Assembly: GCA_000750105.3 (NCBI GenBank)
Contig: JPHH03000015.1
Coordinates: 372,001-436,000 of the forward strand
DNA from: Tolypocladium sp. Sup5 PDA-1
Lineage: Eukaryota > Ascomycota > Sordariomycetes > Hypocreales > Ophiocordycipitaceae
Length of the DNA stretch: 64,000 nt
Direction of reading: 5' to 3'
The position numbers and the translations under genes were made by a program. Below, piece after piece: positions 44,563 through 55,100 of this stretch (position 1 is its first letter; each line of letters begins with the position of its first letter). Below the pieces are notes generated by a model. That model was given only the letters and a program-made list of their open reading frames with translations, was not told where the DNA came from and searched no databases.

Positions 44563-47043
44563 TCACGACCGTGAGTCTGCAAACAAAAACTCATTCAGAA
44601 CCAGGCGCAGGTCCGGATCCATATCCAGCGCCTCGAGCTGGCTCGCGCGGACCGACTTGGGCACGCCCTGGGGGCCCATGATGGCGTCAATCTTCTCCTT
44701 GAGCCGGAACTCGATCTGGGCATCATACACGATCGGGTCCATCAGCGCCCGCGGGTCGTTGACCCCGAGCTGCGGGTCGGCACCGAGGGATACCGTCACG
44801 GTGGACCGGGGGGCTATGTCGCCGAGGACGATGTACAGTGCGTTGTCCCACTGGTCAACCTTTGTGTTGAGCGTCTCGTCGCCGGTGGTCGTTGTTTGCA
44901 CGTCATGGTCCTCGCCGGGTTTGAAGCCGAGGAGGCTGATGGACCAGCAACGGCGCATGTTCGGGTGGCCGCCTTGAGTCGGGCCAATAGTGATGGTGCC
45001 TTGGGCTTGGTTGAAGACAATTGGCGTCCTGACCCAGTCGACCCAGCCGGTGGGCGACCCGCTGATGCCGAGCCCGTCCTCGTCCTCCTCGAGGAGCTCG
45101 AAGCGGCCGTCCGCACCCACGACGACAACGACGTTGAATCTGTCTGGGTTCTTGCCACCGTTCTCTGGCGATGCATCACTCTCGAGGGGGACAATGGCGC
45201 CCTGCTTCAGTAATACGGGGACCTTGTCGAGCGTGCGACTGAGCCACAAGTTTCGGTCTCCATCGTACACGACACCAGTGAAGAAGTCGGCGTATCGCCC
45301 AGGTGGCAGCCAAGCGCGGACCTTGCCAGTCTTGGTGGCCCGGTTCTGCGGCGTTGTGATGGGCGCGACAATCATCTCGGAGCCGAAAAAGTACTGGTTC
45401 GGTACCTCGTACGCCTCCTCGTACTCTGAGTACTCCCAGTACATGGGCTGGACGATGGGCTCCCCGTTTTCCCTGTCGGCCGCACGTGCGTTCATGGTGT
45501 GTAGGTAGGGAATCAGACGATGGCGCAGACGCATGAACTTGGTGACCACGTCTTGGGGACCTTGGCCAGAGCCTTTGGGCAGATGCCATGGCTCCTTGCA
45601 CACCCAACGGTTCTTGGTCGAGTGCAGACGCATTATGGGCGACAGCACGCCCAGCTGTACCCATCTGGAAGTCAAGTCGTCGTCCCTTATGCCCAGCATG
45701 TGGCCGCCGATGTCGTGGCTCCACCAGCCGTATCCGATGTTGCTCGCCATGGCCGTAAACTCGGGCTGGAAGGCGAGCGAATCCCACGTCGTCACCGTGT
45801 CGCCCGAGAAGCCAACGGGATATCGATGGCTGCCGGGCCCGGCGTACCGCGAAAAGATGAGGGGGTGGCCACCGTGTCGCCTAGCTTGCAGCTCAGCGTT
45901 GTGCTGGTAATGGTAATGATTCAGAACCCAGAGCGGGTCGACGCCGCGCATGCCCGAGTACTCGCCCTGCTGCCAGTCGATCCACCAGAAGTCGACGCCG
46001 TCCTCCTCGAGCGATTTGAGCAGCGGGTCAAAGTAGGCGTTGAGAAAGGCGCGGTTGGTGATGTTGAAAGGAATGGGCTCGTTGCGGGAGGTGTCGTGGT
46101 GCAGCTGTTGAGCCATGGCGTGGTACAGCTTTTCGTAGCTCGCGACCCCATCGGCGTCATGCAAGTTGAGCGTCGTCTTCAAGCCGCGGTCGTGCAGCTC
46201 CTTGATGAAGGCCGGCGGATCAGGGAACAGCTCCGTATTCCATGTGTACCCCGTCCACCCCGTCTGTCCGGCCTCGATGACGCGCGGGTCGTCGACCAGG
46301 TGCCAATCCATGTCGAGGACCGCACAGCTCAGCGGCACGGAGTACTTTTTGAACATGTGCATCAGCTCCAGATACGAGTCGGCCGAATACTCATAATAGC
46401 GACTCCACCAGTTGCCAAGACTCCATCGGGGCAACAGGGGCTGGGGGCCGGAGATCTTGTACAGCGCCCGGACGGCCTCGCGATAATCGTGGCCGTAGCA
46501 GAACAGGTAGCTGTCGATGCGACCCGTACCTAAACGTCGTGGCGCGATGAAGCCGTCCTTGGTGAAGAGCATGGTGTGCGAGTCGTCGAGGTTGGCGAAG
46601 CCCTTCCGCGAGGTCACCCCGGACCCGACGTCAACGCGCCCATCAACGCCGTCGAGCGTGCGATACGTGCCACCCAGCGTCTCGTGCTCTTCGCTGTAGC
46701 GCCACAGGCTGCCAGTGTGGCCAAAGACGAGCACGTAGAAGCCGTGCGGCGAGAATTCTTGCTTGTCGTACGTCATGTGGAAGCGCGAGGTGATGATCTC
46801 GAGAGTGTCGTCCTTTTCGCGAACCTGGTACTTGGGCACGGACTGGATGGCCTCGTTGCGGTACGCTGCAAAGGCCGACGGGCGGTCCTCGAACTCGCCG
46901 TCTGGTGCCCATTCGTACCGCAACAGGCCGTCCGCGAGGATCGTGAAGCGGTACTTGTCACCCTCGCGGCCGCCGACGTATGGCGTCGCGGGGTCGTGGA
47001 TTTCGTTGGTGTCGCCCATGGTCAGCTCGATGTGGACGGACAT
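44563..47043 (-). CDS. Glycoside hydrolase family 31 enzyme (alpha-glucosidase-like)
   Basis: A single exon of 826 residues. The layout is an N-terminal beta-sandwich, then the catalytic barrel starting near LLPRWSLGNWWSRYYEYS. It has YSVPLSCAVLDMDWH, the nucleophile region FWWIDWQQG (Asp near 356) and the acid/base region GFSGDTVTTWDSLA (Asp near 415). GWWSHDIGGHMLG and PIMRLHSTKNRW follow, then C-terminal beta domains (AWLPPGRYADFFTG and beyond). GH31 enzymes release alpha-linked sugars with retention of configuration. The WIDWQQG variant of the usual WIDMNE differs from maltases, so the sugar specificity is uncertain (alpha-glucosidase, alpha-xylosidase and alpha-galactosidase all occur in the family). 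There is no signal peptide, so it should act inside the cell on imported oligosaccharides. A relic of a sugar transporter lies about 0.7 kb upstream on the same strand, which supports import-then-cleave use. Confidence 0.93.
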   Translation of the reverse strand: MSVHIELTMGDTNEIHDPATPYVGGREGDKYRFTILADGLLRYEWAPDGEFEDRPSAFAAYRNEAIQSVPKYQVREKDDTLEIITSRFHMTYDKQEFSPHGFYVLVFGHTGSLWRYSEEHETLGGTYRTLDGVDGRVDVGSGVTSRKGFANLDDSHTMLFTKDGFIAPRRLGTGRIDSYLFCYGHDYREAVRALYKISGPQPLLPRWSLGNWWSRYYEYSADSYLELMHMFKKYSVPLSCAVLDMDWHLVDDPRVIEAGQTGWTGYTWNTELFPDPPAFIKELHDRGLKTTLNLHDADGVASYEKLYHAMAQQLHHDTSRNEPIPFNITNRAFLNAYFDPLLKSLEEDGVDFWWIDWQQGEYSGMRGVDPLWVLNHYHYQHNAELQARRHGGHPLIFSRYAGPGSHRYPVGFSGDTVTTWDSLAFQPEFTAMASNIGYGWWSHDIGGHMLGIRDDDLTSRWVQLGVLSPIMRLHSTKNRWVCKEPWHLPKGSGQGPQDVVTKFMRLRHRLIPYLHTMNARAADRENGEPIVQPMYWEYSEYEEAYEVPNQYFFGSEMIVAPITTPQNRATKTGKVRAWLPPGRYADFFTGVVYDGDRNLWLSRTLDKVPVLLKQGAIVPLESDASPENGGKNPDRFNVVVVVGADGRFELLEEDEDGLGISGSPTGWVDWVRTPIVFNQAQGTITIGPTQGGHPNMRRCWSISLLGFKPGEDHDVQTTTTGDETLNTKVDQWDNALYIVLGDIAPRSTVTVSLGADPQLGVNDPRALMDPIVYDAQIEFRLKEKIDAIMGPQGVPKSVRASQLEALDMDPDLRLVLNEFLFADSRS

Positions 47044-47739
47044 GATGTTGAGGCGGGAGAGATGATGCTGCGAGTCTAGGCGGACGGTACAAAATATTTA
47101 GGACATCTGTTGTGAATGAGGCGAAGCCAACTCCCCGTGCCGTAACCGTGAAACAAGAACTCTCGAGTTGACGCGTCCTGCCCGTCAACTGTTAGACATG
47201 CTGCGCAATGGCCCGTGGGGTAGAAGCGGGGGCAGAGTGAACTTATAAAGTGTCTGGGAGACTGCCAACCTGTTCATCGGGCTGTGCCACCAACATGCTG
47301 GTGCATGCATGCGTGCAACGGTACTGAGAGCTCGCTTCCGCTGGACGAATCATGCAGCACACAGCGGCCTCAGAGTCTCCCCTTTAAGGCTCATCCTCCC
47401 CCTCATGGGTCGGTACGAGATCTAGCGCAGAGTGCCCGAGGCAATGCCAGAGACAAAAGCGCACTTGGAAGTTTGCAGACGAGAAGATGTGAAAGTTCGA
47501 GGCCAACTGCCGTCCATGTCGGACCGAGATGAGGATGGATGCTGCCTAGCAGGGGTCAAACCCACCCAGAGTGCGGGGAGCCCCCACGCCTCCGCATCGA
47601 GAGTTACCTCAAGCAGCCTTCTTCAACGGTTAAGAGACTCCAACGTCCAACATCTCGAGCCTGATGCCTGGAAACTACAAACGTCCACCCTGGCTCGAGG
47701 CCAAGTTCCGTGCAAGAGTCTAAGCGCTCTGAAAACTCA

Positions 47740-47985
47740 GCTCTTCTCCCAAGGAAGCCCACACAGGTACTCGCCCGCCAGAACCAGAGGCATACCAATG
47801 TTCTGCGCAAAGAACATGATGAAGATGGCGCCCACCATGAACAGCTCCGAGCTGAGCATCGTCCTCTTATACCCGTAGCGCTCAGCAACGTAGCCCGCGA
47901 TCCACAGCCCAATGATCTCGCCCACCTGGACGGCCGCCTGCAGAACCGCCACTTACATGATGTAGCAGAAAGACTGGCTACCCTA
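47740..47985 (-). pseudogene. Relic of an MFS sugar (maltose-type) transporter gene
   Basis: A minus-strand stretch encodes VQVGEIIGLWIAGYVAERYG, then YKRTMLSSELFMVGAIFIMF and FAQNIGMPLVLAGEYLCGLPW. It matches the transmembrane 2-4 part of fungal hexose/maltose permeases: GE/GQxIG, the GYVAERYGYKRT loop motif and the (L)CGLPW signature. Upstream, SQSFCYIM is followed by a stop (47953-47955). After CGLPW the frame reads EKS then a stop instead of continuing with GVFQT-like sequence. No further transporter sequence is recognisable on either side, so about 80 of roughly 530 residues remain. It lies between the GH31 gene and the BAS-type gene. It could be an old duplicate or the remains of the GH31 partner transporter. 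Confidence 0.72.
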
Positions 47986-48368
47986 TACCCCGGTCGTCTC
48001 AACCTTCATGTTCTAGTATTTGTGTCACGCGCGCTGCTGCGGGCGTCAACAAGCGTTGAAGGGGAGAACAAGAAATGAAAGGAAAAGTAATATTGAAACT
48101 AAGATTTAATTCTTCGGAATGAGCGTTCCGGCTGCGTTTGTCCTTTCATGGCACTGGAATATAGAAGGAAGTTGTATGACGAAATAATGTGTATGCATGC
48201 TTGAAGTTGCATCAAATCTGGCTCGGGCATTCTTAGCAATTTCAAACAATGCCTGAAATGGTTTCACTATTGGCCGCCTCACTATATAATATATGTCTCC
48301 ATGAAATAGACCTTTCAGAATAGAGAGTTATATCTCGATCAAGCCTGCATCACCTTGACCATCCAGCT
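47986..48368. other. AT-rich spacer downstream of the BAS-type gene
   Basis: More AT-rich than its surroundings. It should hold the 3' UTR of the minus-strand BAS-type gene. No open frame of interest. Confidence 0.45.
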
Positions 48369-48729
48369 CTAAGCCTTAAATCCTTGCGCCTTGGACTGCT
48401 TCTTGGCGGCAGCAACCGTCGCCTGCTTGTTAGGATCGACGAACCCGCATCCCGTCTTGCCGGCCTGGAACTGCGCCCCCTTTCCAGAGCATACGCCGGT
48501 GCCGCCGTTTTGCTGCGCGCAGCACGCCGACGCGCAGTCGGCGTTGGAGACGCATCCACCCGTGATGAACTGCTTTCCGGCACCGTTGCCAACGTTCTTG
48601 GCACCGGAGGGGTCGGCGGCGGCAAGGACGGAGACGGCACCTAGGGGTTGTGTTGGTATACAGATGCGACCGGGAAGGGGAAGGGGATGACCTACAAGCC
48701 AGAACGGTAGCGAGTGCGATGCGAACCAT
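48369..48729 (-). CDS. Small secreted cysteine-rich protein, BAS (biotrophy-associated secreted) type
   Basis: Exons 48696-48729 and 48369-48640 with a 55-nt intron inside the signal peptide; 101 residues. The start MVRIALATVLACAVSVLAA is a clear secretion signal. The mature protein begins near ADPSGAKNVGNG and contains FITGGCVSNADCASACC, GVCSGKGAQFQAGKTGCGF and a Lys/Ala-rich tail ending KAQGFKA. Six cysteines in the mature part suggest three disulfides. I recognise the pattern (KNVGNG, C-x5-C-x3-CC, GAQFQAGKTGCGF) from the BAS2/BAS3-type effector-like family first described in the rice blast fungus and found in many plant-, insect- and soil-associated ascomycetes. Biochemical role is unknown. 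It sits in a gene-poor stretch next to a transporter relic, a usual setting for effector-like genes. Confidence 0.85.
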
Positions 48730-49699
48730 TTTGATGATGTAGTAGCGGTACTGAGAGTAGTGTTGTTTAAAAGGCTGTAGGATGGCGACGCCTGGTCGAA
48801 TTTGAATAAAAGAATAGACTTGGAAGAGAATACGACGCCGGGCCGCTGAGTTGACAGAAATATAAGAGATCGTGGCTTGAGGATCAGAGGATGATTGCTA
48901 CAGGGTCTTGTTTAAGGTTATCCGCCTCTTCTTATACTTATTCAGAAGCCCTGCAACTGCAACGAGCATCTCGGCTCACATTTAAGTTGGCCTGCTGAGT
49001 TGTGACACGCCGTTGTCGCGCCTCATGCAAAAACCTGGGACGGCTTGCCCAAAGGACTCAACGAAGCAGGGAACGAGGGATCTGAAAGTCTGGTTCACCC
49101 AATCTTCTGGGCCCATGTCCGTCGGCTCCGACGTTTGAGCGCCTGGCCTGTCCTCCATGCACGTCCTATTCAGAACGGCTGCGCTGCCTGAGCGTCGAGG
49201 GGCCGAAGGGATGGATCTGCGACGATGCTAACGTCGTGAGACGCTGCCCGTCGCGACGACGCGCAACGGCGCACTCCAGCTCGTCACATCTCTGACTGCT
49301 GAGCCGCACTTCGGACGATTCCCCTGGATTCAGGAGGAGGCACCGATCGGTTGATGTCTGCTGGTCAGGTGTACGACGGAAAAACGTGACGATTCTGAGG
49401 ATGGGATAATGCGCCCTTTGACTTGTTCGACGGAAGTTGCGGAAGAAGGTCCAAGCAGCCTAAATCGAGACCCCACTGGCTGTCTCCCGCGTCAGTTGGG
49501 AGCAGGCTAATAGCGGGGAGTACGGACTATTTCTAACGGGCACGTTTGAGAGCCAGGGTCTGGATTCTCTGGAAGCCTCTCCTCTCTTTCTTCAATTCAA
49601 TGAATCGCGGTGTTCTAGGGCATCCAAACTCTGGCGTTGCGCGGCCTGCCTGCATCAATCAAGGAGACCATCCACCTCGTTTCACGCACCCGAATCCAC
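48730..49699. promoter_or_regulatory. Divergent promoter between the BAS-type gene and the CoA ligase gene
   Basis: A 970-bp stretch with no gene between two divergent start codons. The part next to the BAS-type gene is AT-richer. No repeat or motif I can name. Confidence 0.55.
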
Positions 49700-51691
49700 A
49701 TGGCTCAACGAGCTGCTTCCTCGCGCACCGGCATGCCGCCAACCAGCTTGGCCCTGGGGACCAACGCCTTCGACTGGCTCTTTAGCAACCCCTTTGAGCA
49801 TGAAAGCAGCTACACCCCACGCAGCCAGCGGGTGCCGCGGATCGAAGACGACAGGCCCATCTTTGTGGACAACACCTCAGGTACGTCGATCAGGACATAG
49901 GATGCTTTGAGACGGTGCAACATTAACACCACCCAAGATTGCGCCCTGACATATGCACAGCTGAGGAAGGATGCCCTTGCGCTTGCCTCAGGCCTGCGAG
50001 CCATCGGCCTGGACCCAGGCGATGTCCGGACTCTGCCGCCTACGCCGACGTGCCGCAGGGCCGAGGTCGCCCCCGTGGTGCTGATTCAACTGCCCAACTG
50101 CCTGCCCTTTGCCACTGCTGTGCTGGGGACGTGGGCTTCCGGTCTGACGGCGACGTTGGTGTCTCCGGCGCTGACGAGGAAAGAAATTGCCTGGATTTTG
50201 CAGAATGCGAGGCCGCGTGCCATCATCACTGCAGCGACATGTGTTGCCGTCATGAAAGAGGCCCTCCTCGCCCAGGAAGACCGGACGTACTTTGACAATG
50301 TGCCGCTGTATACCGTGGATGCTGCCAACGACCCGTATCCGAATCCTCAAGCTGACCCGTCTGATTCCGATTGGAAGCGGCTTCTTGCATCTGCCTCTTC
50401 CTCTCACCCACGATATCCCCCACCTGCGTTTGCCCCGGAGTCGCGAACCGCCGTTATCCTGTGGTCGTCGGGGACCTCGGGACGATCCAAAGGCGTTGTG
50501 CTGTCTCATCGTGCCGTCATGTTTGGAGCCATGTCGTTGTGGCACGACTGCGACTTTTACCTTGGCAACCGTCAACGCTGGCTCGGCTTCGCACCGTTCT
50601 ATCACGTCATGGGGCTCATCAATACCTTTGTGGTCGCCATAGTCACTGGATCAACCGTCTACACCATGCTCTCCTTCAAGCTTGATGCCTTTCTCGCTGC
50701 CATTCCGCGGCGGCAGATTACGTACCTGCACATGGCTCCACCTGTTGCAGTTATGCTGGCCAAGTCTCCCCTGGTGGAACCGTATGCAAGTCGAGATGGC
50801 AAAGGCCGAAACGCCTTTAGCAGCGTCGTTGCCGCCTTGACTGGCGGTGCGCCTCTGGGCAGTGATATCGTGGAGCAGGTCTACTCGAGGCTTGGATTCC
50901 GTGTGCGGCAAGGCTATGGCTTGACTGAGGCGGGGGGCGTCACGCTGCAGCCCGGCTTGAGCAAGCAAGACATGGAGGCCCAGCGGGAGGATAGCGGGAG
51001 ACCACATTGGGGCGTCGAGCTCATGATTGCTGCAGATCGTCAGCAACCAACCAACATGGAGCGTCAGCAACCAACCAACATGGAGGCCCAAGCTGAGACT
51101 CAAGCTGCCGCTCTCGGGGCGTCAGGAGAGATTCTCATTCGCTCACCTGGTCTCCTGATGGCATATTTGCCAGTTGGAGACATCGACCCAGGCTCCGCGC
51201 CTGACATGTCTGCCACCTCCGAGGCGTTGACGTTGGATGGGTGGTTCAGGACCGGCGACGTGGGCATCATTCGTCCAGACGGAAGTCTTCAGATCACCGA
51301 CCGCATCAAAGAGCTGATCAAAGTGCGTGCCTTCCAGGTCGCCCCCGCGGAGCTGGAAGCTCTGCTATGCAGCAGCGACGACATCCTCGATGCCGGCGTG
51401 GTGGGCGTGTATGATAAAGCAGAGGCGACAGAGTGGCCGAGGGCATATGTTGTCACCAAGGATGGCAGAGCCAAGAGCGACAGCGAGCTTCGAGATCTGG
51501 CGCTCCGGCTTCGTGAGCTCGTCGAGAAGCAGACGGCGAGATACAAGTGGCTGCGCAGCGGCGTCGTCTTCGTGGATCAGATTCCCAAGTCGCCGAGTGG
51601 CAAGATCTTGAGGCGGGTTCTGCGAGAAGGGAACGTGAAAGGGGTTGAGGTTGCTGTGTATGACGCCAGGGGCAGAGCCTCGAAGCTATGA
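49700..51691 (+). CDS. Peroxisomal 4-coumarate-CoA ligase-like acyl-CoA synthetase
   Basis: Exons 49700-49880 and 49938-51691; 644 residues, longer than the usual ~550. Adenylate-forming motifs in order: P-loop LWSSGTSGRSKGV, YGLTEAGG, GWFRTGDVG, TDRIKELIKV and the C-terminal lysine motif PKSPSGKILRR. The protein ends in SKL, a perfect PTS1, so it should act in peroxisomes. It activates a carboxylic acid (aryl or medium/long acyl) with ATP and CoA; the substrate is not fixed by sequence. Extra length comes from a ~20-residue stretch near GDVRTLPPTPTCRRAEVAPV before IQLPNC and from an insertion around residues 430-455. That insertion includes a 24-bp duplication (RQQPTNME twice). The start ATG at 49700 gives MAQRAASSRTGMPPTSL; Met13 is an alternative. 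Confidence 0.9.
51038..51085. repeat. 24-bp perfect duplication within the CoA ligase gene
   Basis: Two identical adjacent 24-bp units beginning CGTCAGCAACCAACCAACAT encode RQQPTNME twice, in frame, in a surface loop between adenylation motifs. Confidence 0.9.
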
Positions 51692-52143
51692 GACTGCGGT
51701 GCCTGGATGATTCGGGCTTTCTTTTAGGCCCTCACCGCCTGGCAACACTTGAGCAGTGACCCAGGGGGAATATGCTCCTGCAACTGGCGGTCACAGGGCC
51801 CGGGCCGCCTGTTTGAACAGGTAGAGAGAGTGCCTAGCAACCTGGCACCTCAGGCAACAAGAGCAGGCACCCACGTGCTATGAACAGCCATGCTTAGGTA
51901 GTGTTTACTTTTCCAGAAAGCAAACCACTACGCGTTTCTTTCTCCCACCCACCATCAAACACGCTTCGCCTCTACCCGTCCTCCTCACTTCCTCAACCGC
52001 CTCGAACCAGCCTGCGCCTTGTCCCCCCACAAAGAGTGCATCTTGCCACCTCCTATTCTATCTCCTACATTTGAATCTTTGTTTATTCACCTGGATCCCG
52101 GCCCAGGCTCGGCAGGTTTCGTACCTGCCAAGGAGCCTTCACG
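51692..52143. other. Promoter and leader of the DUF6606/DUF3638 gene
   Basis: A 452-bp gene-free stretch between two plus-strand genes. The second half is rich in C and T (about 51930-52070), typical of a fungal leader region. Confidence 0.5.
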
Positions 52144-55100
52144 ATGCCGACAGCGGCGCACTTAAAGTGCATCATCAATGATGTTTTCCTTCCGCCAAAG
52201 CTTCCTGGAAACAAAGGAGATTCATCCCATGAGAGAGCTCTCATTGAGAGCGTCATATCGGCTTTGAAGGAATTTGCCTCCTTTGTCGGTGACAGTGACC
52301 AAGAGATGGTCTCCTCTGCCGCCAATTCTATGCTCAACTTCAAGAAGTCACGCGACGAGTTTGGCAACGTTGAAGAAGACAAACTTCTCACCCTCCTCGA
52401 GAAGCTGGGCAAACACTGTGAGCATGGGAGCCCTCAGCCCTTTCGGAAAAGAAGCTGACGCGTTTGTCTAGATTTGACCATTCCTCTGTATCTGAAGGCG
52501 CAGAACGCGGCGATAATCATACGCCGACACAACCAGTCTGCTATTTTCGAAACCTTCGAGCTAACACCTCCGAACAAAACTGTCATGAAGACAAAGGGAC
52601 GGCTCCGGCGTTGCTTTCCCAGCGCTGCCCTCTCTGTCAACTTCGCAACATTTACTGCACTGGATTTTCGCTCAGCCGTTGCGTCTACGATTGCAAAGAT
52701 GAGCTACCAGACAGTACCGGAGATGAATCCAACAATGGTGAAACCAGGACAAGCCCCGATTGAAGACACGACTGCTCCAACTTTGGTCGTCGACCTCCTG
52801 TTCAGTTTTCTACGCGCCAACGGCAATCCGGCCGAAGTGCAGAGAATTTGGAAGAACACTCGAGAGGAAGCTACCTTGACAGAGGGTAATAGTATCCCTT
52901 GGAGACGATCCGCCGTATGGCTCTTGGTCCGTGTCGCCTTGCAGTTGATGATGACAAAAACCGACCACGACGCTCAGTCAGACGGCCTGTACAAGAGATT
53001 CATGGCATTCTACATGTCTCAGCTTCTGAACTCTGCGACAACAGAACGACTGCCGAGCGACATTCTCCATGTCATGAACGCCAAACTGGCACGCCGTATC
53101 GTTAAGCTGAACTTGGCGGAGCATGAGAATTGGATGCCTCCTGTTCAAAAATCCATGAGCATGACGACAGAGCTTCTGGATTTACGCTGGGAGGAGATCA
53201 TCGATGCCCACTCTCGACCTTTGGAATTTGCGCAATTGACGTCGCCTGATATTGAGAGAGACATCTCAATTGACCTCCCGGACCTGGACTCGTTTCTACA
53301 AACAATTGCAATTAACCAGCATTCCGAAGAGAGGCCAGATTTCAGCCCAACCTCCCAGTTGCAGTCCTTTGGCGGCGACACCTTCCCGAGCGTCGAGGCA
53401 ATCGAAGGCAGCGAGCGCTACAAGACGTACAACCTTCACGCCTTTGAGATATGGGTAGCTGAGCACCTGGATGGCTGGATGAAGCATCACCTCAAGGATG
53501 ACGGGATATGCGACAAGATACAAGTCGCCGTTCGGACATATCACAGCATCGCCACAGTCAACTACAAGAATTCCCCCGAGGGGACCTCTACCATGATCCT
53601 CACAATCCTTGAGCTGTGGATTGCTTGTGACAAGTCGGCCTTGGCAAGCTATCCTCGCTTGGCGGAGTATCATCATGACATTCCCATCAAACCTTTCGAG
53701 CACCTGCTGCTGAGGTTTGGAGGCGACATGGAAAGACTGTTTCGCGCAGAGCGGTACTTGAAGGACCGTTACAATAACGCGTCTCAACAGAAGGAGTCCT
53801 CTGCTATTTTCAGCTTTGGAGAGCCAGAGTCCTTCTCCGTCCAATTTGTTGCCACCTCACGCATACACCAAGAGATTCTGAGCGACATAGAGACGCGAGC
53901 AGCACAAGCGAGATCAGAAAAGACTGCGGAACTGCAACGGCTGAAATCAGAATACAATGAGTACATGGATCTCTACGACACAACGCCCTGTGATGAGGAG
54001 CAAGTCGACGGCATGCATGGGGATACTGAAACTAGGCACGCGCAATTTTGCAGGAGGTGCCGCCAGAAAACCGCCGCAAGCAGCCTTGATATCGGCATCT
54101 ACGAATGGCCATTGCCTTCTAGTCAATTCGAGGCGCAGTCTGTGGTGTTTGAGATAGTCATGCCTCCTGCCTTTGGAGCCTGGAGAGATTTGACAATATT
54201 TTTCCTGGACGATGTCCTCCGGTATCGACATCCTCGGTCGACCAGCAGCCGCCCTCGATGCACCCTGGACTCCTATAACGCCTTGAACCGGCATTACAAG
54301 TCTGATGACCCTGACCAGCGTGTAACCTTGGCATCGGAGACGAAACCTCTAGCAACGTCTCATCCTCGAGTTCACATCGGCGCCGAAATCAGCCAAGGTG
54401 ACGTTTGTTTGCCAAATGGACTCAGATGGAGACTCTTCGACCGCCCAAGAGCAACATTCCTGGGACAGTTTTGCGCCTCTGAAGAGGTCTCAAGAATGTG
54501 TACACTGCAGCTTCCAGAACAATCGAGCTGCCTGCAACCATTTCTGCACCAAAGCAAGAGCGACAAGGACGGACCACAGCCCAACACAGTCATCACGCAG
54601 CAAGCTAATTGTCCCAGTAACATGTCACTCGCAGAGTTCAGGGCGCTTTGCTCACTTCCATTGGGACCCCAGCTCCAATGGATGAACATTTTGGTTCAGA
54701 TGTCAATGCCTTCTGTCAATTAGAAGAAGACGGAAACTGTCATCTTTGCAACCCAACTTGTGGAGCAGACTGGCGAGTCGTACATCACACCTCGGCGTGT
54801 TTCTCACGAGGTTTTGGCATGCAAAACGTTTGCGAAAGCGCTTTTGAACAATCTGCAATCAAACCTTCAGAGAGTCAAGGAAAACTGGGAGTCTTGCAAA
54901 GCCGTATGGGCTTTCACCATGCTTGCTTCTCGACTGCTTTCCCTTGGCCCCGAAGAGACACACCGCCAATGTCTCAGGTATTTAGCCGAGTGCCGTGAGG
55001 TCTGCGCTCACTGGATGGAGGGCCTTGAAGGCAAAGCCTTATTAGCGACTGAAAACGCCGAGAGGGCTGCTTGGCTCGAGAAATCCCTCGAGGTTGCACT

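Noticed and set aside
50024..50059. A 36-nt intron within the CoA ligase N-terminal part
   Set aside because: It would shorten an unusual insertion and keep the frame, but 36 nt is too short and the donor GTCCGG is poor.
54617..54723. An intron ending at the TAG (GTAACA ... AATTAG) that would remove the stop
   Set aside because: Its length shifts the frame and it would delete conserved residues up to MPSVN; a shorter option is about 22-30 nt, too short for splicing.
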